Source: Kocuria turfanensis (GTDB lineage Bacteria; Actinomycetota; Actinomycetes; Actinomycetales; Micrococcaceae). Taken from it: a stretch of 64,000 bases of DNA. The notes beneath the pieces were generated by a model that had not been told where the DNA came from, ran no database searches, and saw only the letters and a program-made list of their open reading frames with translations. The stretch lies in assembly GCF_001580365.1 (NCBI RefSeq), contig NZ_CP014480.1, forward strand, positions 3,618,290-3,682,289. Direction: 5' to 3'. Below are positions 8,456 to 16,876 of the stretch, in pieces. Each line of letters begins with the position of its first letter. The first letter of the stretch is position 1. The position numbers and the translations under genes were made by a program.

Positions 8456-9787
8456 ATGCCCCACACGTCCATCGAGATCGACCGCACCGGTTCCCCGGCC
8501 CCGGGCTACGAGGCCCGCGACGTGGCGCGCTGGGTGGCGGAGGACCACCACAACAAGTACCGCTCCGACTTCGAGCGGGACCGCGCCCGGATCCTGCACT
8601 CCTCGGGGCTGCGGCGCCTGGCGTCCAAGACCCAGGTCGTCTCCCCGGACACCGACGACTTCGTGCGCAACCGCCTGACCCACTCCCTGGAGGTCGCCCA
8701 GATCGGCCGGGAGCTGGGCCGGATGCTCGGCTGCGACCCCGACGTCGTCGACGCCGCCTGCCTCTCCCACGACCTCGGCCACCCGCCCTTCGGGCACAAC
8801 GGGGAGTCGGCCCTGCACCGGCTGACCCAGCACATCGGCGGCTTCGAGGGCAACGCGCAGACCCTGCGCCTGCTCACCCGGCTCGAGCCGAAGGTGCTCG
8901 ACGACGCCGGGGCGCCCGCCGGGCTGAACCTCACCCGCGCCGTGCTGGACGCCGCCTGCAAGTACCCGTGGCAGGCGCACGAGGCGCCGCTGCGCCCGGA
9001 CGGGACCCGCTCCCCGAAGTTCGGCGTGTACACCGACGACCTGCCGGTGTTCGAGTGGCTGCGGGAGGGCGCGCCCGCGCGCACGAAGTGCCTCGAGGCC
9101 CAGGTCATGGACCTCTCCGACGACATCTCGTACTCGGTGCACGACGTCGAGGACGCGATCGCCTCCGGGTACGTGCAGCTGGGCTGGCTGGCCGACACGA
9201 CCCAGCGGGACAAGGTGCTCGAGATGACCCGGCGGTGGTACCTGCCCGGGGCCGCCCCCGCCGCCCTCGACGCGGCCCTCACCCGTCTGGAGGAGTCCTC
9301 CCTGTGGGTGCGGGAGATGGACGGCTCCCGCAAGCACCTCGCCCGGCTCAAGAACATGACGAGCCAGCTCATCGGGCGCTTCGCGATGTCCGCGGTGGGC
9401 GCCACCCGGGACATCTACGGCGAGGACCCGCTGACCCGCTACGACGCCCAGCTCGTCGTCCCGCAGGACACGGCGGTGGAGATCGCGGTGCTCAAGGGCA
9501 TCGCCACCACCTACGTCATCACGGTGCGCGACGCCCAGCCGATCTACGACAACCAGCAGGAGGTGCTCTCCATCCTCGTGGGCGCGCTCATGGACTCGGA
9601 CGGCCGCTACCTCTCGCACGCCTTCGCCGCCGACTGGCACGAGATCGGCGAGGGCCCGGGGACGGAGACGGCCCGGCTGCGCCTCGTCGTGGACCAGATC
9701 GCCTCCCTCACCGACCTCTCCGCCGTGGCCCTCCACGACCGGATCCGCGGCACGCACTGGCGGGTGGGGGACAAGCCGCTCTGGTGA
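8456..9787 (+). CDS. dgt: deoxyguanosinetriphosphate triphosphohydrolase-like protein (HD domain)
   Basis: A 443-residue HD-superfamily metalloenzyme expected to remove tripolyphosphate from dNTPs. The metal-binding residues appear as NRLTHSLEVAQIGRELG, then CLSHDLGHPPFGHNGE, the classic H...HD pattern, followed by a later Asp in VMDLSDDISYSVHDVEDA. The start ATG at 8456 has AGAGGA seven bases upstream. It follows dusB and lies in front of the MFS gene; in related genomes it leads into dnaG, which is next but one here. Strict dGTP specificity is uncertain for this subgroup. Confidence 0.9.
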   Translation: MPHTSIEIDRTGSPAPGYEARDVARWVAEDHHNKYRSDFERDRARILHSSGLRRLASKTQVVSPDTDDFVRNRLTHSLEVAQIGRELGRMLGCDPDVVDAACLSHDLGHPPFGHNGESALHRLTQHIGGFEGNAQTLRLLTRLEPKVLDDAGAPAGLNLTRAVLDAACKYPWQAHEAPLRPDGTRSPKFGVYTDDLPVFEWLREGAPARTKCLEAQVMDLSDDISYSVHDVEDAIASGYVQLGWLADTTQRDKVLEMTRRWYLPGAAPAALDAALTRLEESSLWVREMDGSRKHLARLKNMTSQLIGRFAMSAVGATRDIYGEDPLTRYDAQLVVPQDTAVEIAVLKGIATTYVITVRDAQPIYDNQQEVLSILVGALMDSDGRYLSHAFAADWHEIGEGPGTETARLRLVVDQIASLTDLSAVALHDRIRGTHWRVGDKPLW

Positions 9788-9854
9788 GCCCGGCGGCGAA
9801 CACCGCGGATCCCGTTCAACGGATGTGAGCTGGGTCTCCCCGGCGGGCGCTTCC

Positions 9855-9860
9855 TAGAAT
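9855..9860 (+). promoter_or_regulatory. -10 element for the MFS transporter gene
   Basis: TAGAAT matches the actinobacterial -10 consensus and lies 41 bases before the MFS start codon. No good -35 is visible at the right spacing. Confidence 0.4.
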
Positions 9861-9901
9861 CGTCGGAGCTGTGCTCCTCCTCACAAAAGGGTCTGAACGC
9901 C

Positions 9902-11233
9902 ATGAGCTCCTCTCCCGGGTCCGCCGCGCGCGCGGCGTCCACCACCGCCGGGCGGCCCACGCCCGTGCTCCGCTCCCGCGCCTGGGTGGCGCCGCTGTGC
10001 TGGACGGCGGTGCTGCTCGACGGCTTCGACGCCGTGGTCCTGGGCGCCGTGCTGCCGTCCATGCTCGAGGGCGGCGCCCTGGGCCTGACCACCGCCCAGG
10101 GCACGGCCGTGGCCACCGCCGGGCTCCTGGGCATGATGATCGGCGCCCTCGCGATGGGCTACCTCACCGACCTGCTCGGCCGCCGCAAGATGCTCATCGG
10201 CGCCGTGGTCCTGTTCTCCCTGCTGACCTTCGCCGCGGCCTTCTCCCCGAACGTGCTGGTCTTCGGCCTGCTGCGCTTCCTCGCGGGGCTAGGCCTGGGC
10301 GGCTGCCTGCCCACCGCCATCGCGATGGTCACGGAGTTCGCCCGCCGCGGGCGGGGCTCCAACGCCACCACCCTGGTGATGACCGGCTACCACGTGGGCG
10401 CCGTGCTCACCGCGGCGGTCGCCATCGCCGTGGTCCGCCAGTTCGGCTGGCAGGAGATGTTCGTGCTGGGCGCCCTCCCGGCGTTCGTCCTCGTGCCGCT
10501 GATGGTCGTCTTCCTGCCCGAGTCCCCGTCCTGGCTCGCGTCGCAGGGCCGCGCGGCCGAGGCCCGCGCGGTGGCCGAGCACTACGGCCTGGACATCGCC
10601 CACCGCTCCGCCGCCGAGGAGCAGGCCGAGAAGGTCGGCGCACGGATGCTGCTGGCCCCGGGCTGGCGCCGCAACTCCGTGGCGATCTGGGTGGCCTCCT
10701 TCATGGGCCTGCTGCTGGTCTACGGGCTCAACACCTGGCTCCCGCAGATCATGCGCGCCGCCGAGTACGACCTCGGCAACTCCCTCGGTTTCCTGCTCAT
10801 CCTCAACGTGGGCGCCATCCTCGGCCTGGCGGTCGCCGGGCGGGTGGCCGACCGGATCACCCCGCGGGTGGCGGGCATCGTCTGGTTCCTCGGCTCGGCG
10901 GCGCTGCTCGCGGCGCTGGCGATCAGGCTGCCCTTGCTCGGGATCTACGCCCTGGTCCTCGTCACCGGCTTCTTCGTCTTCTCCTCCCAGGTGCTCGTCT
11001 ACGCCTTCACCGCGGCCAACCACCCGCCGCGGGTGCGCGCCACGGCCCTGGGCATGTCCGCCGGCGTGGGGCGGCTCGGGGCGATCTCCGGGCCCATCAT
11101 CGGCGGCACCCTGCTCACCGCGGGCCTGGCCTACCCCTGGGGCTTCTTCGCCTTCGCCGCGGTGGGCGGGCTGGGCGGGCTGGCCCTGGCCGGCACGAGG
11201 ACCCGCCAGGAGCTGCGCGAGACCGCCCGCTGA
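9902..11233 (+). CDS. MFS transporter, aromatic acid:H+ symporter type
   Basis: A 443-residue inner-membrane protein with about twelve transmembrane helices. The first helix carries DGFDAVVLGAVLPSML, the DGFD signature typical of the aromatic acid:H+ symporter (AAHS: BenK/PcaK-like) family. The loop 2-3 motif GYLTDLLGRRKML and the central loop with FLPESPSWL also fit. It would import an organic or aromatic acid with protons. No catabolic genes are adjacent, so the substrate stays open. It is a single gene between dgt and dnaG, bounded by its own -10 element (9855) and a terminator (11258). Confidence 0.85.
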   Translation: MSSSPGSAARAASTTAGRPTPVLRSRAWVAPLCWTAVLLDGFDAVVLGAVLPSMLEGGALGLTTAQGTAVATAGLLGMMIGALAMGYLTDLLGRRKMLIGAVVLFSLLTFAAAFSPNVLVFGLLRFLAGLGLGGCLPTAIAMVTEFARRGRGSNATTLVMTGYHVGAVLTAAVAIAVVRQFGWQEMFVLGALPAFVLVPLMVVFLPESPSWLASQGRAAEARAVAEHYGLDIAHRSAAEEQAEKVGARMLLAPGWRRNSVAIWVASFMGLLLVYGLNTWLPQIMRAAEYDLGNSLGFLLILNVGAILGLAVAGRVADRITPRVAGIVWFLGSAALLAALAIRLPLLGIYALVLVTGFFVFSSQVLVYAFTAANHPPRVRATALGMSAGVGRLGAISGPIIGGTLLTAGLAYPWGFFAFAAVGGLGGLALAGTRTRQELRETAR

Positions 11234-11257
11234 GCCCCGCCGCTCCCGGGCGGCACC

Positions 11258-11298
11258 GGCCGGGCCCCGCGGCACTGCACCGCCGCCGGGGTCCGGCC
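11258..11298 (+). terminator. terminator hairpin between the MFS gene and dnaG
   Basis: A 12-bp stem with one G-T pair (GGCCGGGCCCCG, 11258-11269; CGGGGTCCGGCC, 11287-11298) and a GC-rich loop that can fold further. It ends the MFS transcript just upstream of the dnaG -10 element. Confidence 0.5.
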
Positions 11299-11331
11299 GG
11301 GCGCGTCGGGCGGCGCGCCTAGACTGTTCCC

Positions 11332-13209
11332 GTGGCAGGACTGATCAGACGCGAGGACATCGACGAGGTGCGCGCGCGCACCGACATCAAGGAGATCGTC
11401 GACGGCTACGTCACCCTCAAGAGCGCCGGCATCGGCTCCTGGAAGGGCCTGTGCCCCTTCCACGACGAGCGCTCGCCGTCCTTCCACGTCCGGCCGCAGA
11501 TGGGGACCTACCACTGCTTCGGCTGCGACGAGTCCGGGGACGTCATCGCGTTCCTGATGAACATCGACCACACCACGTTCGCGGAGACGGTGGAGAAGCT
11601 CGCCGCCCGCCTGGGCTACGAGCTGCACTACGAGCAGGGCTCGGGGCCGAAGAAGGAGGAGGTCGGGCGCCGCCAGCGGCTGCTGGACGCGCACAAGGTC
11701 GCGGCCGAGTTCTTCCAGCGCCACCTCTACACGCGCCAGGCCGCGCCCGCCCAGCAGTTCCTGGGGGAGCGGGGCTTCGACGGCGAGGCGGCCAAGCGCT
11801 ACGGGGTGGGCTACGCCCCGCGCGGCTGGGACCACCTGCTCAAGCACCTGCGCGAGCGCGGCTTCACCGACCAGGAGCTCAAGCTCACCGGGATGTTCTC
11901 GGAGGGCAACCGGGGGCTCTACGACCGCTTCCGCGGGCGGCTGGTGTGGCCGATCCGCGCGGTCGCCGGCGAGGTCATCGGCTTCGGCGCCCGCAAGCTC
12001 TTCGACGACGACCCCGGCCCCAAGTACCTCAACACCCCCGAGACGGCGCTCTATAAGAAGTCCCAGGTGCTCTACGGGATCGACCTCGCCAAGCGGGAGA
12101 TCGCCCGGCAGCGCCGGCTCGTCGTCGTCGAGGGCTACACGGACGTCATGGCCTGCCACCTGGCCGGGGTGACCACGGCCGTGGCCACGTGCGGGACCGC
12201 CTTCGGGCCCGAGCACATCAAGATCGTCCGCCGTTTCCTCTCCGACGACGGCGGCGGCGGCGAGGTGGTCTTCACCTTCGACGGCGACGCCGCCGGGCAG
12301 AAGGCCGCCCTGCGCGCGTTCGAGGAGGACCAGAAGTTCGTGGCCCAGACCTACGTGGCGGTCGAGCCCCACGGGATGGACCCGTGCGACCTGCGGCTGG
12401 CCCGCGGCGACGCCGCCGTGGCCGAGCTGGTGGAGAACCGCCGGCCCCTGTTCGAGTTCGCCATCCGGGCCACGCTGAAGAACTACGACCTCGACACCAT
12501 CGAGGGCCGGATCCGGGCCATGCGGGCGTGCGCGCCCATCGTGGCGCGGATCCGGGACCGCTCCCTGCGCCCCGCCTACGCCCGCCAGCTCGCGGGCTGG
12601 CTGGGTCTGGACCCCGCCGAGGTCCAGCGCGCCGTCGACGCCGCCGGCCGCGCCCCCCGGGAGGGGCGGGCGGAGCCGCCGCGGCCGGAGCCCGAATCCT
12701 CCGGGCCGCCCGCGGTCGAGCTGCCCGATCCGCGCGAGCCGGTGGCCCGGATGGAGCGCGAGGCGCTCGAGACCGTGATCCAGTGCCCGGACCTGATGCT
12801 GGAGCGGCACTGGGAGGAGTTCGGCCTCAGCGTCTTCCGCTACCCGGTGCACGGCGCCGTGCACGACGCCGTGCTCGCCGCCCGCGCCGGCCTGCTCGGC
12901 GACGGCGCCGGGGTGCCCGGCGGTCAGGTGTGGGTGGACGCCGTGCGCGGGCACCTGCCCGAGCCGCTGCACGGCTTCCTCGCCGAGCTCGCCGTGACCC
13001 CGCTGCCGGCCACCACCCAGCAGCAGCTGGAGCGCTACACGGCGGACATCCTCAACCGGCTCTTCGAGCTGCAGATCAACCGGCGCAAGTCCGACCGGCT
13101 CGCCGAGCTGCAGCGCACGGACCCGGCCGGGCAGCGGGAGCGCTACCAGCAGCTGCAACGGGAGCTGCTGGAGCTGGAGATGCAGCGGCGCAGCCTGCGC
13201 CAGGACTGA
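11332..13209 (+). CDS. dnaG: DNA primase
   Basis: A 625-residue primase that makes RNA primers at the replication fork. The CHC2 zinc-binding domain is complete: Cys41 and His44 in CPFHDE, Cys62 and Cys65 in CFGC. The catalytic core and Toprim domain follow (EGYTDVMACH near residue 266, FDGDAAGQKAA), then a C-terminal helicase-binding region ending in a Gln/Arg/Leu-rich helix. The start is GTG at 11332. TAGACT (11320-11325) ends six bases before it and there is no Shine-Dalgarno, so the mRNA is probably leaderless. A Pro/Glu-rich linker lies at about residues 438-475. Confidence 0.97.
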   Translation: MAGLIRREDIDEVRARTDIKEIVDGYVTLKSAGIGSWKGLCPFHDERSPSFHVRPQMGTYHCFGCDESGDVIAFLMNIDHTTFAETVEKLAARLGYELHYEQGSGPKKEEVGRRQRLLDAHKVAAEFFQRHLYTRQAAPAQQFLGERGFDGEAAKRYGVGYAPRGWDHLLKHLRERGFTDQELKLTGMFSEGNRGLYDRFRGRLVWPIRAVAGEVIGFGARKLFDDDPGPKYLNTPETALYKKSQVLYGIDLAKREIARQRRLVVVEGYTDVMACHLAGVTTAVATCGTAFGPEHIKIVRRFLSDDGGGGEVVFTFDGDAAGQKAALRAFEEDQKFVAQTYVAVEPHGMDPCDLRLARGDAAVAELVENRRPLFEFAIRATLKNYDLDTIEGRIRAMRACAPIVARIRDRSLRPAYARQLAGWLGLDPAEVQRAVDAAGRAPREGRAEPPRPEPESSGPPAVELPDPREPVARMEREALETVIQCPDLMLERHWEEFGLSVFRYPVHGAVHDAVLAARAGLLGDGAGVPGGQVWVDAVRGHLPEPLHGFLAELAVTPLPATTQQQLERYTADILNRLFELQINRRKSDRLAELQRTDPAGQRERYQQLQRELLELEMQRRSLRQD

Positions 13210-13230
13210 GCGGCGCGCCGCGCGCGCAAT

Positions 13231-13259
13231 TTGTCGAACCCTGCCCGGGACGGTACAGT
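13231..13259 (+). promoter_or_regulatory. promoter of tRNA-Asn
   Basis: TTGTCG (13231-13236) and TACAGT (13254-13259) are separated by exactly 17 bases, a near-ideal housekeeping-sigma promoter ending 29 bases before the tRNA. It is the cleanest -35/-10 pair noticed in the window. Confidence 0.8.
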
Positions 13260-13288
13260 AGTGGCTCGTTGCACGCGTGCGTGCACGG

Positions 13289-13361
13289 TCCCCCGTAGCT
13301 CAATTGGCAGAGCATTCGACTGTTAATCGAAGGGTTACTGGTTCGAGTCCAGTCGGGGGAG
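13289..13361 (+). tRNA. tRNA-Asn (GTT anticodon)
   Basis: A complete 73-base cloverleaf. Acceptor arm TCCCCCG (13289-13295) pairs with CGGGGGA (13354-13360), with discriminator G13361. The D arm is GCTC...GAGC. The anticodon stem TTCGA/TCGAA encloses the loop CTGTTAA with anticodon GTT at 13322-13324, and the T arm ACTGG/CCAGT has the loop TTCGAGT. CCA is not encoded. Its own promoter lies upstream and a terminator downstream. Confidence 0.97.
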
Positions 13362-13370
13362 CAGCGCAGA

Positions 13371-13404
13371 AGGCCCTCACCGACGGAAACGCCGGTGGGG
13401 GCCT
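13371..13404 (+). terminator. terminator after tRNA-Asn
   Basis: A 12-bp stem (AGGCCCTCACCG with CGGTGGGGGCCT, one T-G pair) followed by CTCTCTCGT. It lies ten bases after the tRNA. Confidence 0.7.
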
Positions 13405-13655
13405 CTCTCGTGCCCACCGGCGGCCACTCGCCGCGGACACGGAGGGACACCTGTTTCCGGTGACTGGTCTCCTGCCTGCTTCCGTGACGTGAGCACGGGA
13501 TGCGCACCGAGGCAGCTTCGCGGCGCGGAGCCCAGGGTGGGACGAGGAGCTGCATCCACGGGCGCACGCGCTCGTCGCGTGATCATCCCCCGGTGCGCAG
13601 GACACGACCCGGCCGGGCGCCTGATGGTCCATCCCCTTCGACGACAATGAGCCGC

Positions 13656-14300
13656 ATGAGACCCCGTCGCGCCCTGGCCGCCGCCGCGCTGCTCGCCCTC
13701 ACCGGATGCGGTGAGCCGGAGGCCCCGCCCGCATCCGACCCGCCCCGGCCCACCTCCTCACCGGACCAACCGGCGCCCGTTGCCTCCCCGACCGCCTCCG
13801 ACGCCGAGAGGGAAGCCGGCCAGGTGCTGCGTGCCCGCACCGCGGACGGCCGCCTCGTCACGGCCTACCTGGACGCACCCGTGCCGGGGGACCTGAAGAG
13901 CTACTTCGACGACACCGGAGCGACAGGCAACCAGTCCTACGTCGTGATGCAGTGCCAGAGACCGTGCTCCCTGGCCGATGCCGGCACCCCGGAGCTCGAC
14001 GGCCTGGACCTGTGGCTGGAGCCGGTGGCCGGCGAGGAAGGTGAGGACGGAGCCATCGCCGACGCCGCGCCCGCTCAGTGGGGCGACGGAGCGGAGATGG
14101 CGTGGACGGAGGAGATGATCACCACCGAGGAGGCGGAGGTCCTCTGGGCGCGGGCCGCGGAGCTGGCCGAGAAGTACGCCCCGGGCACCGACGCTGCTCA
14201 GCAGATCTTCGTCCACCAGGCGGTGTCCGTGCCGGTGCCGGTGACCGGCGGGAAGGTGCAGATCGGGAACGAGACGGTGGTGCTGAGCCCGGTGGAGTGA
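13656..14300 (+). CDS. hypothetical lipoprotein
   Basis: A 214-residue predicted secreted lipoprotein. A short basic N-terminus (MRPRR), a hydrophobic stretch and the lipobox ALTGC put lipidation near residue 19; a Pro/Ser/Thr-rich spacer then leads to a globular domain of about 150 residues containing CQRPCSL. The domain is not recognised. GACAAT (13643-13648) ends seven bases before the ATG at 13656, which suggests a leaderless start; ATG 13647 would add three residues. It is the first gene after tRNA-Asn and is transcribed away from it. It probably sits on the outer face of the cell membrane. Confidence 0.7.
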   Translation: MRPRRALAAAALLALTGCGEPEAPPASDPPRPTSSPDQPAPVASPTASDAEREAGQVLRARTADGRLVTAYLDAPVPGDLKSYFDDTGATGNQSYVVMQCQRPCSLADAGTPELDGLDLWLEPVAGEEGEDGAIADAAPAQWGDGAEMAWTEEMITTEEAEVLWARAAELAEKYAPGTDAAQQIFVHQAVSVPVPVTGGKVQIGNETVVLSPVE

Positions 14301-14497
14301 ACGGGCACGGTCTCGCGCGGCTGCGCACACCCGCGGTGCGCCATCACGTCCCGTGCCGCGACGGCGTCCCCACCATGTCGCTCACCGGCAACCCGGCCCG
14401 CGTCGCCGAGGCGTTCCCCGTCTCGACGTCGCCGCCCACCAGCTCACGGTCGCCCACGAGGACACGATGCCGCCGGCCAGCTCGATGAGCGTGGACC

Positions 14498-14953
14498 ATG
14501 AGGGACTCACGTCATCGGCCCGATCCCGCCGCCGGCGGGGACCGTCGGGAACAGGTCGAGCACACCATCGCGGCCCTCAACGCCCACGACGCCGCCGGAT
14601 TCGCGGCCACCTACAGCCAGGACGCGATCGTCTACACCGCAGCCTCCCCGGACCCCGTGCGTGGCCGAGCAGCCATCCAGCAGGACACCGAGCAGTGGAT
14701 CACCGCGATGCCGGACATGACCCTCGAGCTCGAGGAGGTGGCGGTCGACGGCCCCACAGCAGCGATGCGGCTGCTGTTCGTGGGCACCCACACCGGCCCG
14801 CTGATGACACCGTCCGGGGCGGTCCCGCCCACCGGCCGCCGGGTGTCCGTGCCCATGGCGGTGTTCAACCGGCGCGACGAGAGCGGAACGACCGAGGTGG
14901 AGCACAGATACCTCGACATGATGTCCATGGCCCAGCAGCTCGGCCTCGTCTGA
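14498..14953 (+). CDS. SnoaL-like / nuclear transport factor 2 family protein
   Basis: A 151-residue protein with the cone-fold pattern of SnoaL-like ester cyclase or limonene-1,2-epoxide-hydrolase-type proteins: TIAALNAHDAAGFAATYSQDAIVY, then VRGRAAIQQDTEQW, MPDMTLELEEVAVDG, and GRRVSVPMAVFNRRDE leading to YLDMMSMAQQLGL. Such small single-domain proteins have very diverse substrates and many have none known. The start is ATG 14498; the Shine-Dalgarno is poor. It stands alone between a lipoprotein gene and a convergent cupin gene. Confidence 0.75.
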   Translation: MRDSRHRPDPAAGGDRREQVEHTIAALNAHDAAGFAATYSQDAIVYTAASPDPVRGRAAIQQDTEQWITAMPDMTLELEEVAVDGPTAAMRLLFVGTHTGPLMTPSGAVPPTGRRVSVPMAVFNRRDESGTTEVEHRYLDMMSMAQQLGLV

Positions 14954-15006
14954 CTCCCTGTGCGACGAACGCCCCGGGCTCCGTCGTGGAAGCCGATCCG
15001 CGAGAC

Positions 15007-15597
15007 TCAGTCCTGCCGGTAGTAGTGCTTCTCCAGCTGCTCGGCGATGCCCCTGCGCCGGGCCCGGGCCGCCAGCAGCCGGAACACCGGCATCAACACC
15101 CGGCCGAGGCCGGGAAGGTTCACATCGGACTCCACCAGGACCAGGGCGGCGTGGTGGACGTTCTTCGGCCGCCCGTCCGGGGTGGTCAGGCCGGCCGCTG
15201 CCATGCGCTGCAGCGTGACCACCCACTTCTCGAACCCCGGATGGGCGGGCCGGACCTCGACGAGGAAGCGCACGGGCCGGTCGCCGGAGGCGCGGAACTC
15301 GTGCACCGCCAGCCGCGGCACCACGGCTTCCTCTCCGGCGCCCAACTGGACGGCGCGGCCGGCGATCTTGCCTGCCCCGCGTCCTCCGAGCACGCGAAAG
15401 GTCTCCACATAGTCCCTGTGGAAGTGCGGGAACACCCCGGTGCCGGGGTCGTACTCCCCGTAGATCAGCCCGTACTCCCCGCCGGTGTCCTCGCCTCGGC
15501 GCAACCAGGTCAGGGACGTCCCGGCGGCGTCGTTGCGGTACACCGGCCGCCCGGTGCGCATCTGCGTGATCTGCTCATCGGTCCAGTTCATGACCAT
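15007..15597 (-). CDS. cupin-domain protein
   Basis: A 196-residue protein with a single cupin barrel. FPHFHRDYVETFRVLGGRG gives cupin motif 1 (the H-x-H...E/G pattern) and GAGEEAVVPRLAVHEFRASGDRPVRFLVEVRP gives motif 2. The C-terminal helical tail, about 85 residues long (RVLMPVFRLLAARARRRGIAEQLEKHYYRQD), is typical of a family annotated only as cupin-domain protein. It starts at ATG 15597 (MVMNW) or two codons later. It converges with the NTF2-like gene. Metal binding is likely; the substrate is unknown. Confidence 0.8.
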   Translation of the reverse strand: MVMNWTDEQITQMRTGRPVYRNDAAGTSLTWLRRGEDTGGEYGLIYGEYDPGTGVFPHFHRDYVETFRVLGGRGAGKIAGRAVQLGAGEEAVVPRLAVHEFRASGDRPVRFLVEVRPAHPGFEKWVVTLQRMAAAGLTTPDGRPKNVHHAALVLVESDVNLPGLGRVLMPVFRLLAARARRRGIAEQLEKHYYRQD

Positions 15598-15799
15598 CGC
15601 CCCCGGTCACCAGTCTAATTTCGGGCCCTCCGGGCAGCGCTCGCCGAGCGGGCAGGCGGTGGATTGTGAACGCGCTGTGCCCGTGCGCAAGACCGGAGCG
15701 CAGGTCGGTCGGAGCAGCGGCTCGGACAGGACAGGAGGCGCGGCGGAGACAGGTGCACAGGGGTTTGAGGCGCTCAGCCTCGGGGAGCCCGCCCACAAG

Positions 15800-15990
15800 C
15801 GGCACATCGGGTCCGCGCTGCTGCGGCTGCCGGCCGCGGTCTTGTTCGTCGTGCGCCGGTTGATGGACACTCGCGGCAAGGACCGGAAGAGCCGGGACCG
15901 GCGGATCGCGCTCGTGCTGGTGGCCGCCTCGGTGGCCTGCACGCTGCGGGGCATCCTCCTCGGCTGGAACGGCAGCAGAAGGGAGGCACC
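15800..15990 (+). pseudogene. degenerate upstream copy of the small membrane protein at 15993
   Basis: A translation of this stretch contains RLMDTRGKDRKSRDRRIALVL, matching KGRDRRIAAALLAVAA of the next gene both in sequence and in position ahead of a hydrophobic helix. The DNA is also alike around GCCGGGACCG. The copy has no stop of its own and no start with a Shine-Dalgarno; its frame runs on as an antisense-like shadow. It is read as a decayed tandem duplicate. The limits are approximate. Confidence 0.35.
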
Positions 15991-15992
15991 CG

Positions 15993-16562
15993 ATGCGGAC
16001 CGCGGTAGGGCTCAACCTGTTCGCCCTCGGATTCCTGACCGTCGGGCTGGCCTACCTGGCTCGCGGCCTGGCGCAGGGCAAAGGCACGGTGCCCAAGGGC
16101 CGGGACCGTCGGATCGCCGCGGCCCTGCTCGCCGTGGCGGCCGCGTTGTTCCTGGCTGCCGGCGGCTTCCTGATGACCGGAGACTGGAGATCCGGTCAAC
16201 ACATGGCTCCGTGGCGGCCCCGGCTGGGAAGCAGGACCGCCAGGGGCGGCGCGCGCCTCAAGGGGTGTTGCGGGTGGCGAGACCACGTCCCCCCGACGTG
16301 GTCTCGCGCTGTCGGGCCGCTCGCAGCGGCTCGCCGACAGGGATCAGCCCAGAGAGTCCGCCGGCGCCCCGGCAGCCCCACTTCTGTGCACACGCATGGG
16401 TTCAGCGGCGCCGGTGCCCTGGGCTACTTCGGCGCCTCGACGATCCGCAGCCCCGGCACGTCCTCGGCCACCCGGTGGGCGACCGCCCGCCACCACCGGG
16501 CGGTGGGCGGCAGCGGTGCGCCGGGCAGGTCGAGGGCCGGCATGTCGGCGTCCCGGTCGTAG
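15993..16562 (+). CDS. small two-helix membrane protein with doubtful 3' end
   Basis: The start is well supported: AAGGGAGG (15979-15986) lies six bases before ATG 15993. The first 65 residues form two transmembrane helices (LNLFALGFLTVGLAYLA and AALLAVAAALFLAAGGFLM) joined by a basic loop with KGRDRR. After MTGDWRSG the frame continues for about 120 residues of low-complexity Arg/Gly/Pro sequence. That part runs through a perfect terminator hairpin (16277-16307) and into the end of the opposite gene, so the original stop has probably been lost. The function is unknown, and only the N-terminal part is likely to be meaningful. Confidence 0.45.
   Translation: MRTAVGLNLFALGFLTVGLAYLARGLAQGKGTVPKGRDRRIAAALLAVAAALFLAAGGFLMTGDWRSGQHMAPWRPRLGSRTARGGARLKGCCGWRDHVPPTWSRAVGPLAAARRQGSAQRVRRRPGSPTSVHTHGFSGAGALGYFGASTIRSPGTSSATRWATARHHRAVGGSGAPGRSRAGMSASRS
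16277..16307. terminator. bidirectional terminator hairpin
   Basis: A perfect 13-bp inverted repeat (GCGAGACCACGTC / GACGTGGTCTCGC) with a five-C loop. It lies between the plus-strand membrane gene and the end of the minus-strand operon, so it can serve both. Confidence 0.7.
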
Positions 16563-16876
16563 ACCTCGAGCACCGGGGTGCCGCCGGCGTGCTCGAGCAG
16601 GTGGGCGGCCAGCTGGTCGGCGACCTCGGCGGTGTACGCCTCGATCCGCTCGACGTCGTCGCGGACGCCCTCGGGGATGGGCCGGCGGTCGGACTCCCAG
16701 TCGTCGACCGAGCGCAGGCCGACGTCCAGAGCGGCGGCGAGCTGTTCCCGCGACAGGCCCAGCGCCTCGCGCACGACCTTCAGCTCGATCGGCGTCATCC
16801 GCCCGTCGGCCGGAACCCGCCCCGCAGGGAATGACTGCCGGCGGGACTGTGCCCAGGCGGCCAGGGCCTCGCTCAC
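16424..16876 (-). CDS. helix-turn-helix protein, last gene of an overlapping operon
   Basis: A 150-residue protein. The segment after residue 28, TPIELKVVREALGLSREQLAAAL followed by VGLRSVDDWESDRRPIP, is a clear XRE-like helix-turn-helix of the DUF1870/YdiL type, with recognition-helix residues RSVDDWE. The C-terminal half is a separate small domain (TPVLEVYDRDADMPAL, WWRAVAHRVAEDVPGL) that is not recognised. The start is GTG 16876, overlapping the upstream stop by four bases (GTGA). As the final gene of a coupled operon it may be an autoregulator; this is inferred from position only. Confidence 0.75.
   Translation of the reverse strand: MSEALAAWAQSRRQSFPAGRVPADGRMTPIELKVVREALGLSREQLAAALDVGLRSVDDWESDRRPIPEGVRDDVERIEAYTAEVADQLAAHLLEHAGGTPVLEVYDRDADMPALDLPGAPLPPTARWWRAVAHRVAEDVPGLRIVEAPK

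Noticed and set aside
6863..9757. 964-codon minus-strand frame opposite dusB and dgt
   Set aside because: Shadow of two well-identified enzymes; low-complexity product.
13354..13361. tRNA-Asn 3' end as an att site with a second copy
   Set aside because: No repeat of the tRNA 3' segment was found downstream and no integrase gene is present, so only a weak island hypothesis is kept.
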